NCBI RefSeq assembly: GCF_017104565.1
Contig: NZ_JAAGPD010000016.1
Span: 124,001 to 188,000, forward strand
DNA: 64,000 nucleotides
Direction: 5' to 3'
From: Paraburkholderia sp. Tr-20389
GTDB lineage: Bacteria > Pseudomonadota > Gammaproteobacteria > Burkholderiales > Burkholderiaceae
In this document: positions 54,710 through 62,921 of the stretch, piece by piece
How positions within the stretch are numbered: position 1 is the first letter of the stretch
How the letters are laid out: each line of letters opens with the position of its first letter
The notes under the pieces: model-generated
Seen by the model: only the letters and a program-made list of their open reading frames with translations
The model's database searches: none
What the model was told of the DNA's origin: nothing
Program-made: the position numbers and the translations under genes

Positions 54710-54731
54710 TATCACTCTCGTTAGAGTGATA
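54710..54731. promoter_or_regulatory. Perfect palindrome upstream of the DHA2 exporter
   Basis: TATCACTCT-CGTT-AGAGTGATA is a perfect 9-bp inverted repeat, 54 bases before the exporter start at 54785, the size and spacing of a TetR- or MarR-type operator. No regulator gene is adjacent. The 477-base gap between DUF3034 and the exporter contains this operator, the divergent promoters, and nothing else I recognise. Confidence 0.5.
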
Positions 54732-54784
54732 TGCCTGGATGCTGGTCCGCTGCACGCGCGGACGTCTTTACGGTGGAGCACGCC

Positions 54785-56377
54785 ATGAAGTCCGCCATCG
54801 CCGCTCACGATCCCGGCCGGCAATTGTTGCCGTTTCGCGAGTCGCTGCTCGCGATGCTCGGCATCGCCTTCGTCACGATGCTGGTCGCGCTCGACCAGAC
54901 GATCGTCGGCACCGCGCTGCCGCGCATCGTCGCCGATCTGAAGGGCTTCGACTTCTATGCGTGGGTCGCGACCTCGTACATGCTCGCGTCCGTCATCACC
55001 ATTCCGATCTTCGGACGGCTCGGCGATCTGTTCGGCCGCAAGCCGTTCCTGATCGCGGCCGTCGTGCTGTTCACGCTCGCGTCCGTGCTGTGCGGGCTCG
55101 CGTCGAACATGCTGTTTCTGATCGCCGCGCGCGGCTTGCAGGGGATCGGTGGCGGCATTCTGATCGGCACCGTGTTCGCGACGGTCGCCGACCTGTTCCC
55201 CGATCCGAAGCTGCGGCTGCGCTGGCTCGTGTTCGTGACGTCGTCGTTCGGCCTCGCGAACGTCGTCGGGCCGACGCTCGGCGGCATGCTCACGCAGATG
55301 CAGGGCTGGCGGCTCGTGTTCTTCGTGAACGTGCCGATCGGCATCGTGTCGCTGATCTTTGTTCTGATGTTTGTGCCGAAACTGCGCCATATGAAGCCGA
55401 GCGGACCGATCCAGCTCGACTGGCTCGGCGCGTTCGTCGTCGCCGTCACGTTCGGCGCGCTGCAACTGCTGATCGAACTGCTGCCGAGAGAAGGCATCAG
55501 CGGCACGACGGGTCTGCTGTTCGCGATCACAACCGTCTGCGGCCTGACGCTGTACTTCTGGGAAAAGCGCATGGGCTATCCCGTCGTGCCCGTCGACGTG
55601 CTGCTCGACCGCAAGCTGGTGGCGCTGTTCGCGATGTCGGTGCTCGGCGGCTTCGCACTCTTTTCGATGGTGTTCTACGTGCCGCTGCTGTTCCAGGGCG
55701 GCTATGCGATGTCGCCGCACGAGTCCGGCATGCTGATCACGCCGCTGCTGCTCGGCACGACGATCGGCAGCGTGGTGAACAACCGCATCGTCACGCGCAT
55801 CCGGCGTGCGAACGGGCTGATGCACATAGGCTTTGCGCTGTTCGTAGCCGGCTGCCTGCCGCTCGTCACGCTCAAAGGTCACGAGCCGCACGTCGTGTGG
55901 ATGGCGTGCATGGGTTTGAGCGGATTGGGGCTCGGGCTCGTCGCGACCAACCTGACCATCTGTTCGCAGCAGATCGTCGCGCGCGATCACATCGGCGCGG
56001 TGACGGCGCTGCTGCAATCGCTGCGGATTTTCGGCGGCATGCTCGGCACGGCGATCACGGGCGCGCTGCTCGGGCATCTGTACACGCAGGGCGTGAACCG
56101 CTCGCTCGACTCGTATCAGGCGACGCAATGGCTCAAGTCGTTCGCGAGTCCGGAACTGCTGGTCGATCGCACGGAGCAGTCGGCGTTGATCGAGCATCTG
56201 GTGGCGGCGGGCCATTCCGGCGATCCGATGATGCACATGGCGCGCGAAGCGCTGATCGCGTCGATTCACATCGGGCTCGCGGTCGCCGCGCTCGCCGCGT
56301 TGATCGGGCTGTGTCTCGCGTGGTTCGTGCCTGCCGTGCAGGTCACGTATGCAGAGACGGAAGTGCGCAGCGCATGA
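54785..56377 (+). CDS. DHA2-family MFS drug exporter (EmrB/QacA type)
   Basis: A 530-residue transporter with 14 predicted TM segments, using proton motive force to expel drugs or toxic compounds. The N-terminal motif TMLVALDQTIVGTALPRI and RLGDLFGRKP are the DHA2 signature motifs, with GIGGGILIGTVFATVADLFP. No EmrA-type adaptor gene follows, so it may act alone in the inner membrane. GGAG precedes ATG 54785. An in-frame ATG at 54731 overlaps the operator and is unlikely to be the start. Confidence 0.88.
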   Translation: MKSAIAAHDPGRQLLPFRESLLAMLGIAFVTMLVALDQTIVGTALPRIVADLKGFDFYAWVATSYMLASVITIPIFGRLGDLFGRKPFLIAAVVLFTLASVLCGLASNMLFLIAARGLQGIGGGILIGTVFATVADLFPDPKLRLRWLVFVTSSFGLANVVGPTLGGMLTQMQGWRLVFFVNVPIGIVSLIFVLMFVPKLRHMKPSGPIQLDWLGAFVVAVTFGALQLLIELLPREGISGTTGLLFAITTVCGLTLYFWEKRMGYPVVPVDVLLDRKLVALFAMSVLGGFALFSMVFYVPLLFQGGYAMSPHESGMLITPLLLGTTIGSVVNNRIVTRIRRANGLMHIGFALFVAGCLPLVTLKGHEPHVVWMACMGLSGLGLGLVATNLTICSQQIVARDHIGAVTALLQSLRIFGGMLGTAITGALLGHLYTQGVNRSLDSYQATQWLKSFASPELLVDRTEQSALIEHLVAAGHSGDPMMHMAREALIASIHIGLAVAALAALIGLCLAWFVPAVQVTYAETEVRSA

Positions 56378-56412
56378 GGTGGACGCCGGGGCCGCCGGGT
56401 TTGCTATGATGA

Positions 56413-56428
56413 CTGTATAAATATACAG
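56413..56428 (+). promoter_or_regulatory. LexA (SOS) box
   Basis: CTGTATAAATATACAG fits the consensus CTGT-N8-ACAG exactly, with a symmetric AT-rich centre containing a TATAAA -10-like hexamer. It lies 20 bases before the GTG start of a FAN1-like nuclease gene that forms a unit with a helicase. Predicts repression by LexA and induction by DNA damage. Confidence 0.82.
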
Positions 56429-56448
56429 CCTCCTGGTGTCCGATAGCC

Positions 56449-58164
56449 GTGCCGACCGACGCACCCGATCCGTTCTATTACCTGTCGAATTTCGAGCGCG
56501 CGCTCGCGTGGATCGCCGAGCGTTACGACGATCTGCTCGACGACGGCGAGCAGGCTTTTCTCGCTGCGTTTCTGCACGACGGCACGCGCCTGCCGAAAGC
56601 CTCGCGCGCGCTGCTGGTGCGCATGTTGATGCGCAAGGGCACGCTGTTTCGCACCGGGCGGCTCGCATATGCGGAGATCGGCTGTCCCGTGCAGGCGGCG
56701 GCGCCGCTTGCGGCGCTCGGCTGGGTCGATGACGATGCGGACGTGTCGCTCGACGAGTTGTTCGCGCTCGCGACGCGTCCCGAGCTTCAGCGCGCGTTTG
56801 CCGCAGCACCTGCGTTCAAGGGTTTGCGCAAGGCCGAATGGCTCGACGCGTTACGTGCGTCGGATCCCGCGCACGCGCAGCCGAAACGTTATCGCGAGTG
56901 GGATGCCGCAACAGCTGAAGCCGCGTTGCGCGTACGCGTCGCGCCCGTGTGCGAGCGCTTCCGTTTGATGTTCTTCGGCAATCTGCATCAGGACTGGTCC
57001 GAGTTCGTGCTCGCCGATCTCGGCGTGTTCCAGTACGAGCGCGTCGCGTTCGAGTCGTCGTCGCGGGCATTTCAGCAGCGCGAGGACGTGGACTGCTATC
57101 TGGCGCTGCACGCGTGCCGCGAGGCGCTCGAACTGTACGGCGACGAAGCCTTTGAGCCGCTGCTCGCAGCCGTCGATGCCATCGATACCCAGCACAATGC
57201 CTGGCTCGCCTTGCGCCGCGCGAAGCTGCTGTTCGCGATCGGACATCATGCGGAGCGGCGGCACGATTGGGACACGGCGTTGCGCGTCTATGAAGGTTGC
57301 ACGTGGCCTGGCGCGCGGCATCGGCGCATGCGCGTGCTGGAGCGCGCCGGCCGCGACGAAGCGGCGCTCGCGTTGGCGCTGCACGCATCGGCCGATCCCG
57401 AAAGCGAAGAGGAACAGCAGCGTCTCGCGCGTATCTTGCCGCGCCTGCAACGGCGGCTCGGCGTTGCCGCACAAAAGTCGACGAGCGTGCGTGCCGCGCA
57501 ACGCGGCATGCTGGAACTGCCGCGTCCGCTGGAACCCATCGCCGTCGAATATGCGGTGCGCGACCATCTGTCGTCCGATGACGCACCCGTGCATTACGTC
57601 GAAAACGCGCTGATCAATTCGCTGTTCGGTCTGCTGTGCTGGGAGCCCGTGTTCGCGGCTGTGCCGGGCGCGTTCTTTCACCCGTTCCAGCGCGGTCCCG
57701 CCGATCTTCACGCCCCCGACTTTCGCGCACGCCGCGCCGCGCAATTCGACGCGTGCTTCGCGCAACTGGAAAGCGGTGCCTATCGCGCAACGATCCTGCG
57801 CCACTTCGAAACCAAAGCCGGGCTGCAGTCGCCATTCGTGTTCTGGGGCATGCTCACGCCGGACCTGCTGACGCTCGCACTCGATTGCCTGCCCGCCGCG
57901 CATCTAAAGCTGTGGTTCGAGCGTCTGCTCGTCGATATTCGCGCGAACCGTTCGGGCTTGCCCGACCTGATCCGCTTCTGGCCGCACGAGCGGCGCTATG
58001 AACTGATCGAAGTGAAAGGGCCGGGCGATCGTCTGCAGGACAACCAGATCCGCTGGCTCGCGTACTGCGTGCAGCACGGCATGCCCGTGCGCGTGCTCGA
58101 CGTCCGCTGGGCGGACAGCGTGGATGGCGCGCAGGTCGGCGAAGCTGATGCGGAGGCGGCATGA
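56449..58164 (+). CDS. FAN1-like VRR-NUC nuclease
   Basis: A 571-residue protein resembling bacterial FAN1 (structure-specific nuclease for interstrand crosslink repair). N-terminal winged helix/SAP-like region (FLAAFLHDGTRLPKASRALL, LVRMLMRKGTLFRTG), a TPR-like helical middle, and a C-terminal VRR-NUC PD-(D/E)XK domain: NRSGLPDLIRFW (catalytic Asp) then YELIEVKGPGDRLQDNQIRW (Glu-Val-Lys). The late ENALINSLFGLLCWE region is typical. It starts at GTG 56449, no ATG being available upstream in frame; ribosome site weak. The stop overlaps the ATG of a helicase (ATGA), and a LexA box lies upstream. No sign that it carries a classic HJ-resolvase domain. Confidence 0.85.
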   Translation: MPTDAPDPFYYLSNFERALAWIAERYDDLLDDGEQAFLAAFLHDGTRLPKASRALLVRMLMRKGTLFRTGRLAYAEIGCPVQAAAPLAALGWVDDDADVSLDELFALATRPELQRAFAAAPAFKGLRKAEWLDALRASDPAHAQPKRYREWDAATAEAALRVRVAPVCERFRLMFFGNLHQDWSEFVLADLGVFQYERVAFESSSRAFQQREDVDCYLALHACREALELYGDEAFEPLLAAVDAIDTQHNAWLALRRAKLLFAIGHHAERRHDWDTALRVYEGCTWPGARHRRMRVLERAGRDEAALALALHASADPESEEEQQRLARILPRLQRRLGVAAQKSTSVRAAQRGMLELPRPLEPIAVEYAVRDHLSSDDAPVHYVENALINSLFGLLCWEPVFAAVPGAFFHPFQRGPADLHAPDFRARRAAQFDACFAQLESGAYRATILRHFETKAGLQSPFVFWGMLTPDLLTLALDCLPAAHLKLWFERLLVDIRANRSGLPDLIRFWPHERRYELIEVKGPGDRLQDNQIRWLAYCVQHGMPVRVLDVRWADSVDGAQVGEADAEAA

Positions 58165-60431
58165 CGTACGTCGTCGCCGTGCGCACGCTGTGCGAGTTCA
58201 CCGCGCGGCGCGGCGATCTCGATCTGCGCTTCACGCCCGCGCCATCCGCGCTCGAAGGCATCGCCGGGCATCAGGCGGTGACGGCGCGCCGCGGGTCCGG
58301 CTATGAAGCGGAAATCACGCTGACGGGCACGCATCGCGGGCTGACCGTGCGGGGCCGCGCCGACGGCTACGATGCGGCGCTCAACCGGCTCGAAGAGATC
58401 AAGACGCATCGCGGCGACCTCGAACGGATGCCGGCGAATCACCGCGCGCTGCATTGGGCACAGGCGCTGGTGTACGGCCATCTGCTGTGCGAGACGCGCG
58501 GCCTCGACGCATTGACGGTCGCGCTCGTGTACTTCGATATCGGCGAGCAGAAGGAAACGGTGCTGACGGAACAGCACACGGCGGCATCGTTACGCGCGTT
58601 CTTCGAGGATCAGTGCGAGCGCTTCGTCGCGTGGGCCGCGCGCGAGGAAGCGCATCGCGCTGCGCGTAATGCCGCGCTCAATGCGCTGCGCTTTCCGTAC
58701 GGCGAGTTTCGCAGCGGCCAGCGCGAACTTTCGGTGGCTGCGTTCCGTGCCGCGCGCGATGGGCGCTGTCTGATGGCGCAGGCGCCGACGGGCATCGGCA
58801 AGACGCTCGGGACGATCTTTCCACTGTTGAAGGCGTGCGGCGCGGATCATCTGGACCGCGTGTTCTTTCTGACGGCCAAGACGCCGGGGCGCGCGCTCGC
58901 CCTCGACGCGATCGAGTCGCTGCATCGTAGCGAAGCCGCGCTGCCGTTGCGCACGCTCGAACTCGTCGCGCGCGACAAGGCGTGCGAGCATCCCGACCAA
59001 TCCTGCGACGGCGAATCGTGTCCGCTTGCGTGCGGCTTCTATGACCGTTTGCCCGCTGCACGCGACACGGCCTTGCAGGCGCGCACGCTCGATCGCGCCG
59101 CCGTGCGCGAAGCGGCGCTCGCGCATGGCATCTGCTCGTACTATCTCGCGCAGGAAATGGCGCGCTGGTGCGACGTCGTGATCGGCGACTACAACTACTA
59201 CTTCGACAGCAGCGCGATGCTGTATGCGCTCACGCAGTTGAACGGCTGGCGCGTGGCCGTGCTCGCCGACGAAGCACACAATCTACCCGACCGCGCGCGT
59301 CGGATGTACAGCGCGGCGCTCGATCAGGCCGCGTTCCGTGGCGCGCGCCATACTGCGCCCGCTGCGCTGAAAAAGCCGTTCGACCGTTTGAATCGCGAAT
59401 GGAATGCATTGAACCGCGAGCGCGACGCGGCGTATGAGGTGCTGACGGAAGTACCCGCGAAGCTGCAATCGGCGGTGCAGAACCTGATTGCGGCGATCGG
59501 CGACCAGCTTGCGGAAACGCCGCAATCCGTCGACGAAAACGCACTGCGCTTCTATTTCGACGCGCTGCATTTCATGTCGCTCGTCGAGCAGTTCGGCGAT
59601 CATTCGATCGTCGACGTGACACTCGACTCGCATTCAGGCGCGGCGCGCGCGAAGCCCGCGACGTCGATCTGCGTGCGCAATGTCATTCCCGCGCCGTTCC
59701 TCAAGCCGCGCTACGCGGCCGCCCGCGCGACGATCGTCTTCTCGGGTACGCTCAGTCCGCAGCACTTCTATCGCGACATGCTCGGTCTGCCGGACGACAC
59801 GGGCTGGGTCGATGTCGACGGACCGTTCAGGGCCGAGCAACTGGACGTGCGGGTCGCGCATCGCGTGTCGACGCGCTGGCGCGACCGCGAGCGCTCGCTT
59901 GAACCGATCGTCGATCTGATCGCACAACAATATGCCGAGCGTCCCGGTAACTATCTCGGCTTTCTGAGCAGCTTCGACTACTTGCAACGCGTCGCCGACT
60001 CGATGCGCGAGCGGCATCCGCACGTGCCCATCTGGACGCAGGCGCCGCGCATGGACGAAGCGGCGCGCGACGCGTTTCTCGCGCGGTTCGTAGCGGACGG
60101 TGCAGGTGTCGGCTTCGCCGTGTTGGGCGGCGCGTTTTCCGAGGGCGTCGATCTCGTCGGCGAAAGGTTGATCGGCGCGTTCATCGCGACGCTCGGCTTG
60201 CCGCAGATGAACGACGTCAACGAACAGATGCGCCGGACGTTCGATGCGCAGTTCGGCAACGGTTACGACTATGCGTATCTGTATCCGGGCATGCAGAAGG
60301 TCGTGCAGGCGGCGGGGCGCGTGATTCGCACCGAGCACGATGCGGGCGTGGTGCATCTGATCGACGACCGCTATACGCGCGCGGATGTCAGGCGGCTGTT
60401 GCCGCGCTGGTGGAGGGTGGGGCGGGCGTGA
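58161..60431 (+). CDS. XPD/DinG-like helicase with RecB-like N-terminus
   Basis: A 756-residue superfamily 2 helicase. The N-terminal 170 residues look like a RecB/Cas4 PD-(D/E)XK domain: VRGRADGYD (Asp), LEEIKTHRGD (Glu-Ile-Lys) and HWAQALVYGHLL (QxxxY-like). The helicase core follows: Walker A MAQAPTGIGKT, four cysteines CEHPDQSCDGESCPLAC of an FeS cluster, VLADEAHNLPDRA (DEAH), and late GGAFSEGVDLVGERL and QAAGRVIRTEHD (motif VI). This is the Rad3/XPD/DinG 5'-3' helicase pattern. Overlapping FAN1-like gene implies one protein complex for unwinding and cleaving damaged DNA, presumably SOS-induced. Confidence 0.9.
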   Translation: MTYVVAVRTLCEFTARRGDLDLRFTPAPSALEGIAGHQAVTARRGSGYEAEITLTGTHRGLTVRGRADGYDAALNRLEEIKTHRGDLERMPANHRALHWAQALVYGHLLCETRGLDALTVALVYFDIGEQKETVLTEQHTAASLRAFFEDQCERFVAWAAREEAHRAARNAALNALRFPYGEFRSGQRELSVAAFRAARDGRCLMAQAPTGIGKTLGTIFPLLKACGADHLDRVFFLTAKTPGRALALDAIESLHRSEAALPLRTLELVARDKACEHPDQSCDGESCPLACGFYDRLPAARDTALQARTLDRAAVREAALAHGICSYYLAQEMARWCDVVIGDYNYYFDSSAMLYALTQLNGWRVAVLADEAHNLPDRARRMYSAALDQAAFRGARHTAPAALKKPFDRLNREWNALNRERDAAYEVLTEVPAKLQSAVQNLIAAIGDQLAETPQSVDENALRFYFDALHFMSLVEQFGDHSIVDVTLDSHSGAARAKPATSICVRNVIPAPFLKPRYAAARATIVFSGTLSPQHFYRDMLGLPDDTGWVDVDGPFRAEQLDVRVAHRVSTRWRDRERSLEPIVDLIAQQYAERPGNYLGFLSSFDYLQRVADSMRERHPHVPIWTQAPRMDEAARDAFLARFVADGAGVGFAVLGGAFSEGVDLVGERLIGAFIATLGLPQMNDVNEQMRRTFDAQFGNGYDYAYLYPGMQKVVQAAGRVIRTEHDAGVVHLIDDRYTRADVRRLLPRWWRVGRA

Positions 60432-60450
60432 ACGGGGCGCCCGCTTCATC

Positions 60451-60885
60451 TCAGGTCTGTTCGAGCAGCCGGGCCAGACGGTTGCGCTTCTGCGCGACAT
60501 CCGCAAGCGTGTACTGATTGAGCACGCGATAAAACGCTTCCTGTGCGGCGTGAATCGCGGCGGGCAGCGTGCAGGCGGGCAGGATGCAGCACTTGCCGCC
60601 GTTCTTGTCCACGCATTCGATGAAGCGCTGATCGCCTTCCGTCGCACGGATCACATCGCCCAGGCGGATTTCGCCCGCTGGGCGCGCGAGCGTGAAGCCG
60701 CCGCCTCGTCCTCGCGCCGTGTCGAGCCAGCCCGCTTGCCCGAGGAACTGCACGACCTTCATCAAGTGGTTAAGCGAGATGCCATAAGCGTCCGCGACGC
60801 GGGAAACCGTGAGCCCATCTTCGGGCTCGATGGCCGCGAAAATCAGCACACGCAGTGCGTAATCAGAAAATGTGGTGAGCTTCAC
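60451..60885 (-). CDS. nsrR: NsrR: Rrf2-family nitric-oxide sensor repressor
   Basis: A 144-residue Rrf2 regulator. N-terminal winged helix: MKLTTFSDYALRVLIFAA and ISLNHLMKVVQFLGQAGWL, then RGRGGGFTLARPAGEIRLGD. The FeS ligands Cys91, Cys99 or Cys100, and Cys105 in the CVDKNGGKCCILPAC loop match the NsrR pattern. NO disrupts the cluster and derepresses targets. It is divergent from hcp and the site pair upstream of hcp fits the NsrR half-site, so NsrR probably controls hcp and its reductase. Confidence 0.9.
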   Translation of the reverse strand: MKLTTFSDYALRVLIFAAIEPEDGLTVSRVADAYGISLNHLMKVVQFLGQAGWLDTARGRGGGFTLARPAGEIRLGDVIRATEGDQRFIECVDKNGGKCCILPACTLPAAIHAAQEAFYRVLNQYTLADVAQKRNRLARLLEQT

Positions 60886-61077
60886 CGCTGCGTATCGCTT
60901 TCAGTTGACCGCGTGTGGCACGTGAGCAGGTGGTGGCGCGAGTTTGCCTGTCTGCCGTTGTGGATGGTTTCGCGCAATGTGCCAGGCGTGATGTATCGAT
61001 CGCCAGGCGTTGCGAGCGGGCAGTATAGCCGCTCGATTCGCTGAAAAACGCATACAGGTAGCGCGAATTCGTATCCG

Positions 61078-61091
61078 GTGATTTATATCAA
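61078..61091. promoter_or_regulatory. FNR/Anr-type site upstream of hcp
   Basis: GTGAT-TTAT-ATCAA differs by one base from the consensus TTGAT-N4-ATCAA. It lies about 106 bases before the hcp start in the nsrR-hcp gap. Predicts anaerobic activation by an FNR/CRP-family protein. Confidence 0.65.
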
Positions 61092-61134
61092 GACATGAGG
61101 ATTCTGCGGCCGTGACCGTCTAAATGCGCAAGTA

Positions 61135-61167
61135 ATATGCATCTTATGCAGTCGGGAATGCATCTGA
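61135..61167. promoter_or_regulatory. Tandem NsrR-like half-sites upstream of hcp
   Basis: ATGCATCT occurs at 61137-61144 and again at 61158-61165, in direct repeat exactly 21 bases (two helical turns) apart. ATATGCATCTT is 10/11 identical to the inverted NsrR half-site consensus (AAGATGCATTT on the other strand). It is 30-60 bases before the hcp start, the promoter region. Confidence 0.55.
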
Positions 61168-61196
61168 CTTGTCAAACGGTTGAAACGGAGAAAAAC

Positions 61197-62858
61197 GTGT
61201 TCTGTTATCAGTGTGAGCAAACGGACCGCACGGGCGCGCAGCCAGGCTGTGCATCGGCGAAGGGCAATTGCGGCAAGGATGCAACGACGGCGGATCTGCA
61301 GGATCTGCTCGTGCATGCCGTCAAGGGAATCGCACAGTGCAACGCGATGTTGCGTACAGCCGGTCAGGCGGATCGCGAGGCCGACCGCTTCATGCTGCAT
61401 GCGATGTTCACGACGCTGACCAACGTGAATTTCAATGCGAGCCGCTTCGTCGCGTTGCTCAAGGAAGCCGCGGAGCTTCGCGACCGGCTCGAGGCGAAGT
61501 GCGAGGCGCATGTCGGTGAAGAGGCGCTTCAACTGAAGGCGGGTCCCGCCGCGTGGCAACCCGCCGCCGATCTCGCCGGTCTGCTGGCACAGGCGCAAAG
61601 CGTCGGTATCAACGCGGGCATCGACAGCGTGGGCGCCGACGTGGTTGGCTTGCGCGCGCTGATCGTCTATGGCCTGAAGGGCGTGTGCGCGTATGCGCAT
61701 CACGCGCAGGTGCTGGGCAAGGAGAGCGACGAGGTCTACGCGGGCGTCGAAGCCGCGCTCGTGTTTCTCGCTCAAGATCCCGCCGATGTGTCCGCATTGC
61801 TCGGACATGCGCTCAAGCTCGGCGAGTTGAACCTCAAGGTCATGGAACTGCTCGACGAAGCCAACACGGGCCGCTTCGGCGCGCAGCAGCCGGGCGCGGT
61901 ACGCGTCACGCCCGTGGCGGGCAAGGCGATTCTCGTGTCGGGGCACGACTTCGGCGATCTGCATGCATTGCTTGAGCAGACGGCGGGCACGGGCATCCAG
62001 ATCTACACGCACGGTGAAATGCTGCCGGCGCATGCGTATCCGAAGCTCAAGGCGTACCCGCATCTTGCCGGCAACTATGGCGGCGCGTGGCAGGACCAGC
62101 AGACCGATTTCGCCCATTTCCCCGGTCCGATTTTGATGACGTCCAACTGCCTGATCGAACCTGCTCCGCAGTATCGGCAGCGCATCTTCACGACGGGGCC
62201 GGTCGGCTGGCCGGGTGTGCGGCATCTGCAGAATCACGACTTCGCGGTGCTCATTCAGGCGGCCAAGGCATTGCCCGGATTCAAGGAAACAGCCGAAGAA
62301 AAGACCATCACGGTCGGCTTCGGACGTCATGCGGTGCTCGGTGTGGCGGACAAGGTCATCGAAGCCGTGAAGGCCGGCGCAATCCGTCATTTCTTCCTGA
62401 TCGGCGGATGTGACGGCGCGGCGCCGGGGCGCAACTACTACACGGATTTCGCCGTGCAGGCGCCGGACGATACCGTCGTGATGACGCTCGGCTGCAACAA
62501 GTACCGCTTCAATCAGCACGACTTCGGCGACATCGGCGGCATTCCGCGTCTGCTCGATATCGGTCAGTGCAACGACACCTATTCGGCCATCCAGATCGCC
62601 GTTGCGCTGGCGGATGCTTTCGAATGCGGCGTCAACGATCTGCCGCTGTCGCTGGTCGTGTCGTGGTTCGAACAGAAGGCGGCGGCCGTGTTGCTGACAC
62701 TGCTGGCGCTCGGCATCAGGAATATCCGCCTCGGACCCACGCTTCCCGCGTTCCTGACGCCCAACATCCTCAACATCCTCGTCGAGCAGTTCGGCATCCA
62801 GCCGATCGGCGACGCGAGCGCCGACATCGCGGCAGCGCTCGCGCGCAAGGCTGCCTGA
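61197..62858 (+). CDS. hcp: Hybrid-cluster protein (hydroxylamine/NO reductase)
   Basis: A 553-residue Hcp. The N-terminal cysteines C3-X2-C6-X11-C18-X6-C25 ([16 protein letters not shown]) match the class II E. coli-type motif that binds a [2Fe-2S] cluster; further conserved Cys and Glu for the hybrid cluster are in [38 protein letters not shown] and [10 protein letters not shown]. Hcp reduces NO to N2O (and hydroxylamine in vitro) under anaerobiosis, and mediates S-nitrosylation. Starts at GTG 61197 with ACGGAG seven bases upstream, no better ATG in frame giving the native N-terminus. Followed by its likely reductase. Confidence 0.93.
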   Translation: MFCYQCEQTDRTGAQPGCASAKGNCGKDATTADLQDLLVHAVKGIAQCNAMLRTAGQADREADRFMLHAMFTTLTNVNFNASRFVALLKEAAELRDRLEAKCEAHVGEEALQLKAGPAAWQPAADLAGLLAQAQSVGINAGIDSVGADVVGLRALIVYGLKGVCAYAHHAQVLGKESDEVYAGVEAALVFLAQDPADVSALLGHALKLGELNLKVMELLDEANTGRFGAQQPGAVRVTPVAGKAILVSGHDFGDLHALLEQTAGTGIQIYTHGEMLPAHAYPKLKAYPHLAGNYGGAWQDQQTDFAHFPGPILMTSNCLIEPAPQYRQRIFTTGPVGWPGVRHLQNHDFAVLIQAAKALPGFKETAEEKTITVGFGRHAVLGVADKVIEAVKAGAIRHFFLIGGCDGAAPGRNYYTDFAVQAPDDTVVMTLGCNKYRFNQHDFGDIGGIPRLLDIGQCNDTYSAIQIAVALADAFECGVNDLPLSLVVSWFEQKAAAVLLTLLALGIRNIRLGPTLPAFLTPNILNILVEQFGIQPIGDASADIAAALARKAA

Positions 62859-62880
62859 CGTTCATCCGTTGTCACAGACT

Positions 62881-62904
62881 GCCGGGCGCCTTCGTGCGCC
62901 CGGC
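62881..62904. terminator. Hairpin between hcp and its reductase
   Basis: GCCGGGCGC-CTTCGT-GCGCCCGGC, a 9-bp perfect stem with 6-base loop, lies between the hcp stop and the reductase ATG, about 17 bases before it. It may lower downstream expression (attenuation or mRNA processing). No U-tract. Confidence 0.5.
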
Positions 62905-62921
62905 TCTTCATCGACTCATCC

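Noticed and set aside
54632-56809. A 725-codon minus-strand frame over the DHA2 exporter
   Set aside because: Low-complexity Arg/His/Glu translation, shadow of the transporter.
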